From the NCBI RefSeq assembly GCF_000279535.1, contig NZ_ALCH01000002.1, positions 1 through 64,000 on the forward strand: 64,000 bases of DNA. The letters are read 5' to 3'. The position numbers were made by a program, and so were the translations under genes. Shown here in pieces: positions 60,747 through 64,000 of the stretch; within the stretch, counting starts at the first letter, position 1, and every line of letters begins with the position of its first letter. This stretch comes from Streptococcus infantis SPAR10 (lineage in GTDB: Bacteria > Bacillota > Bacilli > Lactobacillales > Streptococcaceae). The notes beneath the pieces were generated by a model, which was not told where the DNA came from, made no database searches, and saw only the letters and a program-made list of their open reading frames with translations.

Positions 60747-60764
60747 ATTTAAAACGTTAACAAT
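60747..60764 (+). promoter_or_regulatory. Probable CcpA cre site before GH38
   Basis: ATTTAAAACGTTAACAAT matches the catabolite-responsive consensus WWTGWAARCGYTWWCWWW at 17 of 18 positions (T instead of G at position 4). It lies 32 bp before the GH38 start, fitting glucose repression of glycan breakdown. Confidence 0.65.
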
Positions 60765-60796
60765 AAAAATTTAAATTTAGAATGAGGTTTTACTTC

Positions 60797-63442
60797 ATGG
60801 AAAATGTTGTTGTACATATCATCTCTCACAGTCACTGGGATCGTGAGTGGTATCTACCTTTTGAAAGTCACCGTATGCAATTGGTGGAACTTTTTGACAA
60901 TCTTTTTGATCTTTTTGAAAATGATCCTGAGTTCAAGAGCTTCCACCTAGATGGACAAACCATTGTCCTCGATGACTATTTAGAAATTCGCCCTGAAAAC
61001 CGTGACAAGGTGCAGCGTTATATCGACGAAGGCAAATTGAAGATTGGGCCTTTCTATATCTTGCAGGATGATTACTTGATTTCCAGTGAAGCTAACGTCC
61101 GCAATACCTTGATTGGACAAGCGGAATGTGCCAAATGGGGCAAATCTACTCAAATTGGTTATTTCCCAGATACCTTTGGAAATATGGGGCAGGCTCCTCA
61201 AATCCTTCAAAAATCAGGTATTCACGTAGCAGCCTTTGGTCGCGGTGTCAAGCCAATCGGATTTGACAATCAAGTCCTTGAAGATGAACAGTTTACCTCT
61301 CAATTTTCTGAGATGTACTGGCAAGGGGCTGATGGTAGCCGTGTGCTGGGTATTCTCTTTGCCAACTGGTACAGTAACGGGAACGAAATTCCAGTGGATA
61401 AAGATGAAGCTTTGGATTTCTGGAAACAAAAATTGGCAGACGTTCGTGACTATGCATCAACTAACCAATGGTTGATGATGAACGGTTGCGACCACCAACC
61501 AGTTCAACGGAACTTGAGCGAAGCCATTCGTGTGGCAAACGAACTCTTCCCTGACGTGACCTTTATTCATAGCTCATTTGACGAATATGTCCAAGCACTG
61601 GAAAGTGCCCTTCCTGAACAATTATCAACGGTCACAGGTGAGTTGACTAGCCAGGAAACGGATGGCTGGTACACCCTTGCCAATACCTCTTCTTCACGTG
61701 TTTATCTCAAACAAGCCTTCCAAGAAAATAGCAACTTGTTAGAGCAGGTCGTGGAACCATTAACCATTATCACTGGAGGCCACAACCACAAGGATCAATT
61801 GACCTATGCTTGGAAAGTACTTCTGCAAAATGCACCGCACGATAGTATCTGTGGTTGTAGTATTGACGAAGTTCACCGTGAAATGGAAACTCGTTTTGCA
61901 AAGGTTAATCAAGTCGGGAATTTTGTTAAGAGTAATCTTCTTAACGAGTGGAAACATAAAATAGCAACTCAGGAAGCGCAAAGCGACCACCTCTTTACCG
62001 TTGTCAACACAGCCTTACATGACAAGGTTGATACAGTTAGTGTTGTAGTGGATGTTGTGACTTGTGATTTTAAAGAATTGCATCCGACTGAAGGTTACAA
62101 GAAGATGGCAGCCGTGACCTTGCCAGATTACCATGTTGAAGATTTGGATGGCCATGTCCTTGAAGCCAAGATTGAAGACTTGGGAGCAAATTTTGGCTAT
62201 ACTTTGCCTAAGGATAAATTCCGCCAACCATATATTGCACGCCAAGTGCGCGTGACAATCCCAGTCCACCTTGCTCCGCTTTCTTGGGCAAGCTTCCAAT
62301 TGGTCGAAGGTCAAGTAAATCACCGTGATGGTATTTACCAAAATGGAGTAATTGATACACCATTCGTAACAGTCAGTGTGGATGAAGGAATCACAGTCTA
62401 TGACAAGACTACTAACGAAGCTTACGAAGATTTCATCCAATTCGAGGACCGTGGAGATATTGGTAACGAGTACATTTACTTCCAGCCGAAAGGAACTGAT
62501 CCAATTTATGCTCAACTGAAAGGTTATGAAGTCTTAGAAAACAATGCTCGCTATGCTAAGGTATTGCTCAAACATGACTTGACTATTCCAGTTAGCGCAG
62601 ATGAAAGATTGGATGCAGAACAAAGAGGGATCATCGAGTTCATGAAACGAGATGCAGGTCGTTCAGAAGAGTTGACAACTATTCCTCTTGAAACTGAGAT
62701 GACCGTCTTTGTGGACAATCCACAGATTCGCTTTAAAACTCGCTTTACCAACACAGCCAAGGATCACCGCATTCGTCTCTTGGTGAAAACTCATAACACT
62801 CGTCCAAGCAATGATTCTGAAAGCATCTATGAAGTTGTGACACGGCCAAATAAACCAGCAGCTTCTTGGGAAAATCCTGAAAATCCACAACACCAACAAG
62901 CCTTTGTAAGCTTGTATGATGACGTAAAAGGAGTAACCGTATCCAATAAAGGATTGCATGAATACGAAATCCTTGGAGACGACACCATGGCTGTAACCCT
63001 TCTTCGTGCTTCAGGCGAACTTGGTGACTGGGGTTACTTCCCAACGCCGGAAGCTCAGTGCTTGCGTGATATCGAAGTTGAATTTGCAGTAGAATGTCAC
63101 CAAGCAGGGGAACGCTTCTCAGCTTTCCGTCGTGCCAAAGCCTTCCAGGTGTCATTTACAGCTCTTCAAGTTGCAAAACAAGAGGGTAGCGTTGCAGCAA
63201 CGGGTAGCCTCTTTAACCATCCGGCTCTGAACTTGCCACAAGTATGCCCAACAGCCTTTAAGGTGGCTGAGAATGAAGAAGGTTATGTCCTTCGTTACTA
63301 CAACATGAGTCAAGAAAATATCCGTGTGTCTGAAAAACAACAAACTATTCTTGACTTGTTGGAACGCCCATACCCAGTCCATTCAGGACTATTGGCACCA
63401 CAGGAAATTCGTACAGAACTCATTCAAAAAGAAGAAATTTAA
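60797..63442 (+). CDS. GH38 alpha-mannosidase
   Basis: Zinc-dependent retaining alpha-mannosidase. N-terminal zinc ligands are in ISHSHWDREWY (His and Asp), the nucleophile-region Asp in GYFPDTFGNMGQ, and a third segment in NAPHDSICGCS. The rest forms the family's C-terminal beta-domains. ATG at 60797 (MENVVVHIISHSHWD) has ATGAGG about 9 bases before it; the ATG at 60782 overlaps that site. 881 residues, cytoplasmic. Works with GH92 and GH125 in stripping N-glycan mannose. Confidence 0.94.
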   Translation: MENVVVHIISHSHWDREWYLPFESHRMQLVELFDNLFDLFENDPEFKSFHLDGQTIVLDDYLEIRPENRDKVQRYIDEGKLKIGPFYILQDDYLISSEANVRNTLIGQAECAKWGKSTQIGYFPDTFGNMGQAPQILQKSGIHVAAFGRGVKPIGFDNQVLEDEQFTSQFSEMYWQGADGSRVLGILFANWYSNGNEIPVDKDEALDFWKQKLADVRDYASTNQWLMMNGCDHQPVQRNLSEAIRVANELFPDVTFIHSSFDEYVQALESALPEQLSTVTGELTSQETDGWYTLANTSSSRVYLKQAFQENSNLLEQVVEPLTIITGGHNHKDQLTYAWKVLLQNAPHDSICGCSIDEVHREMETRFAKVNQVGNFVKSNLLNEWKHKIATQEAQSDHLFTVVNTALHDKVDTVSVVVDVVTCDFKELHPTEGYKKMAAVTLPDYHVEDLDGHVLEAKIEDLGANFGYTLPKDKFRQPYIARQVRVTIPVHLAPLSWASFQLVEGQVNHRDGIYQNGVIDTPFVTVSVDEGITVYDKTTNEAYEDFIQFEDRGDIGNEYIYFQPKGTDPIYAQLKGYEVLENNARYAKVLLKHDLTIPVSADERLDAEQRGIIEFMKRDAGRSEELTTIPLETEMTVFVDNPQIRFKTRFTNTAKDHRIRLLVKTHNTRPSNDSESIYEVVTRPNKPAASWENPENPQHQQAFVSLYDDVKGVTVSNKGLHEYEILGDDTMAVTLLRASGELGDWGYFPTPEAQCLRDIEVEFAVECHQAGERFSAFRRAKAFQVSFTALQVAKQEGSVAATGSLFNHPALNLPQVCPTAFKVAENEEGYVLRYYNMSQENIRVSEKQQTILDLLERPYPVHSGLLAPQEIRTELIQKEEI

Positions 63443-63471
63443 TTTCAAAAAGTAAACATAAAAAGAAAGGA

Positions 63472-63513
63472 GGAGCGAAAAAGTAAGAACAAACTGCTGA
63501 TTCGCTCCTTTTT
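63472..63513 (+). terminator. Hairpin before the ROK gene
   Basis: GGAGCGAA (63472-63479) pairs with TTCGCTCC (63501-63508) across 21 nt, then TTTTT. It lies between GH38 and the ROK gene and could terminate or attenuate transcription into the latter. Confidence 0.6.
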
Positions 63514-63526
63514 GCAGGTGAAAGCA

Positions 63527-64000
63527 ATGACCATTGCAACGATTGATATCGGAGGGACTGGCATTAAGTTTGCTAGTCTAACTCCTGATGGAAAGATTTT
63601 AGATAAAACCAGCACCCCAACTCCAGAAACTCTGGAAGATTTGCTAGCTTGGTTGGACCAACGCTTATCGGAACAAGACTACAGTGGAATCGCTATGAGT
63701 GTTCCAGGAGCGGTCAATCAAGAAACAGGTGTGATTGAGGGGATTAGTGCCATTCCTTATATCCATGGTTTTTCATGGTACCAGGCCCTTTCTCATCACC
63801 AGCTACCTATCCATCTAGAAAATGATGCCAACTGTGTTGGACTTAGTGAACTGCTAGCTCATCCTGAGATTGAAAATGCAGCCTGTGTTGTCATTGGCAC
63901 AGGGATTGGCGGTGCTATGATTATCAATGGCAAAATTCACCGTGGTCGCCATGGCTTGGGTGGAGAGTTTGGTTACATGACAACTATCGAACCAGCAGAA
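63527..64000 (+). CDS. ROK-family sugar kinase, N-terminal part
   Basis: Open frame of 158 codons running off the window end. The ATP phosphate-binding motif DIGGTGIKFA is at about residues 7-16, LENDANCVGLSE carries the catalytic Asp region, and GTGIGGAMIINGKIHRGRHGLGGEFG is the ROK core (split about 124-149). No N-terminal HTH, so it is a kinase and not a repressor of the NagC/XylR type. ATG at 63527 has AGGTG 7 bases upstream; GTG at 63518 is an alternative. As a neighbour of the mannosidases it may phosphorylate a released sugar. Confidence 0.9.
   Translation, partial: MTIATIDIGGTGIKFASLTPDGKILDKTSTPTPETLEDLLAWLDQRLSEQDYSGIAMSVPGAVNQETGVIEGISAIPYIHGFSWYQALSHHQLPIHLENDANCVGLSELLAHPEIENAACVVIGTGIGGAMIINGKIHRGRHGLGGEFGYMTTIEPAE

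Overview
The window is the replication-origin neighbourhood of a mitis-group Streptococcus, close to S. pneumoniae, S. mitis and S. oralis. The basis is low-GC DNA, a mitis-group 16S 5' end, choline-binding repeats in a CbpD-type protein, a pneumococcal BOX repeat, comCDE-type regulatory sequences, and the gene order of that group (ftsH-hpt-tilS-divIC-mfd-pth-ychF-dnaN-dnaA-oriC-parB-htrA-rlmH-com locus). The species cannot be fixed from this window.

Layout. 1-456: 5' end of a 16S rRNA gene with its promoter, and tRNA-Glu. 570-12031: leftward housekeeping block (ftsH, hpt, tilS, a beta-lactamase-fold protein, a 40-residue protein, divIC, rqcP, mfd, pth, ychF, a DUF951 protein). 12098-17058: dnaN, dnaA and the DnaA-box regions of oriC, then parB and htrA with a CiaR box. 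17149-20181: rlmH, tRNA-Arg, the remains of the competence quorum-sensing locus, tRNA-Glu and tRNA-Asn. 20221-28130: TetR/YhgE pair, ABC-F ATPase, trpS, guaB. 28185-38840: recF and yaaA leftward; then the M16 pair, rodZ, pgsA, the ECF transporter module, mreCD and pcsB rightward. 39047-44234: a broken FemX/MurN-like gene, rpsB, tsf, cysK, yigZ. 44290-55027: comFA, comFC, hpf, gdpP, rplI, dnaB, veg, cbpD, polA. 55134-64000: an amino-acid permease, a 426-bp intergenic region with DnaA boxes, and an N-glycan mannose-trimming cluster (GH92, GH125, GH38, start of a ROK kinase).

How it fits together. Origin firing (DnaA, DnaN, DnaA boxes), origin segregation (ParB and three parS-like sites at 3.4, 23.6 and 33.8 kb) and envelope growth (DivIC, MreCD, RodZ, PcsB) are clustered. 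Late competence genes (comFA, comFC, cbpD) look intact, but the regulatory circuit looks decayed. The ComE-box promoter has no comC behind it, comD is frameshifted, and the place beside ftsH and tRNA-Glu where pneumococci carry comX is empty.

Caution. Four genes (parB, comD, rodZ, the MurN-like gene) each carry a one-base deficit at an A/T homopolymer of 6-7. This may be slippage mutation or homopolymer under-calling in the source sequence. I found no clear novel system. The most notable items are the com-locus decay, a remote DnaA-box cluster at 56.7 kb, genes that look leaderless, and a possible pseudoknotted rpsB leader.
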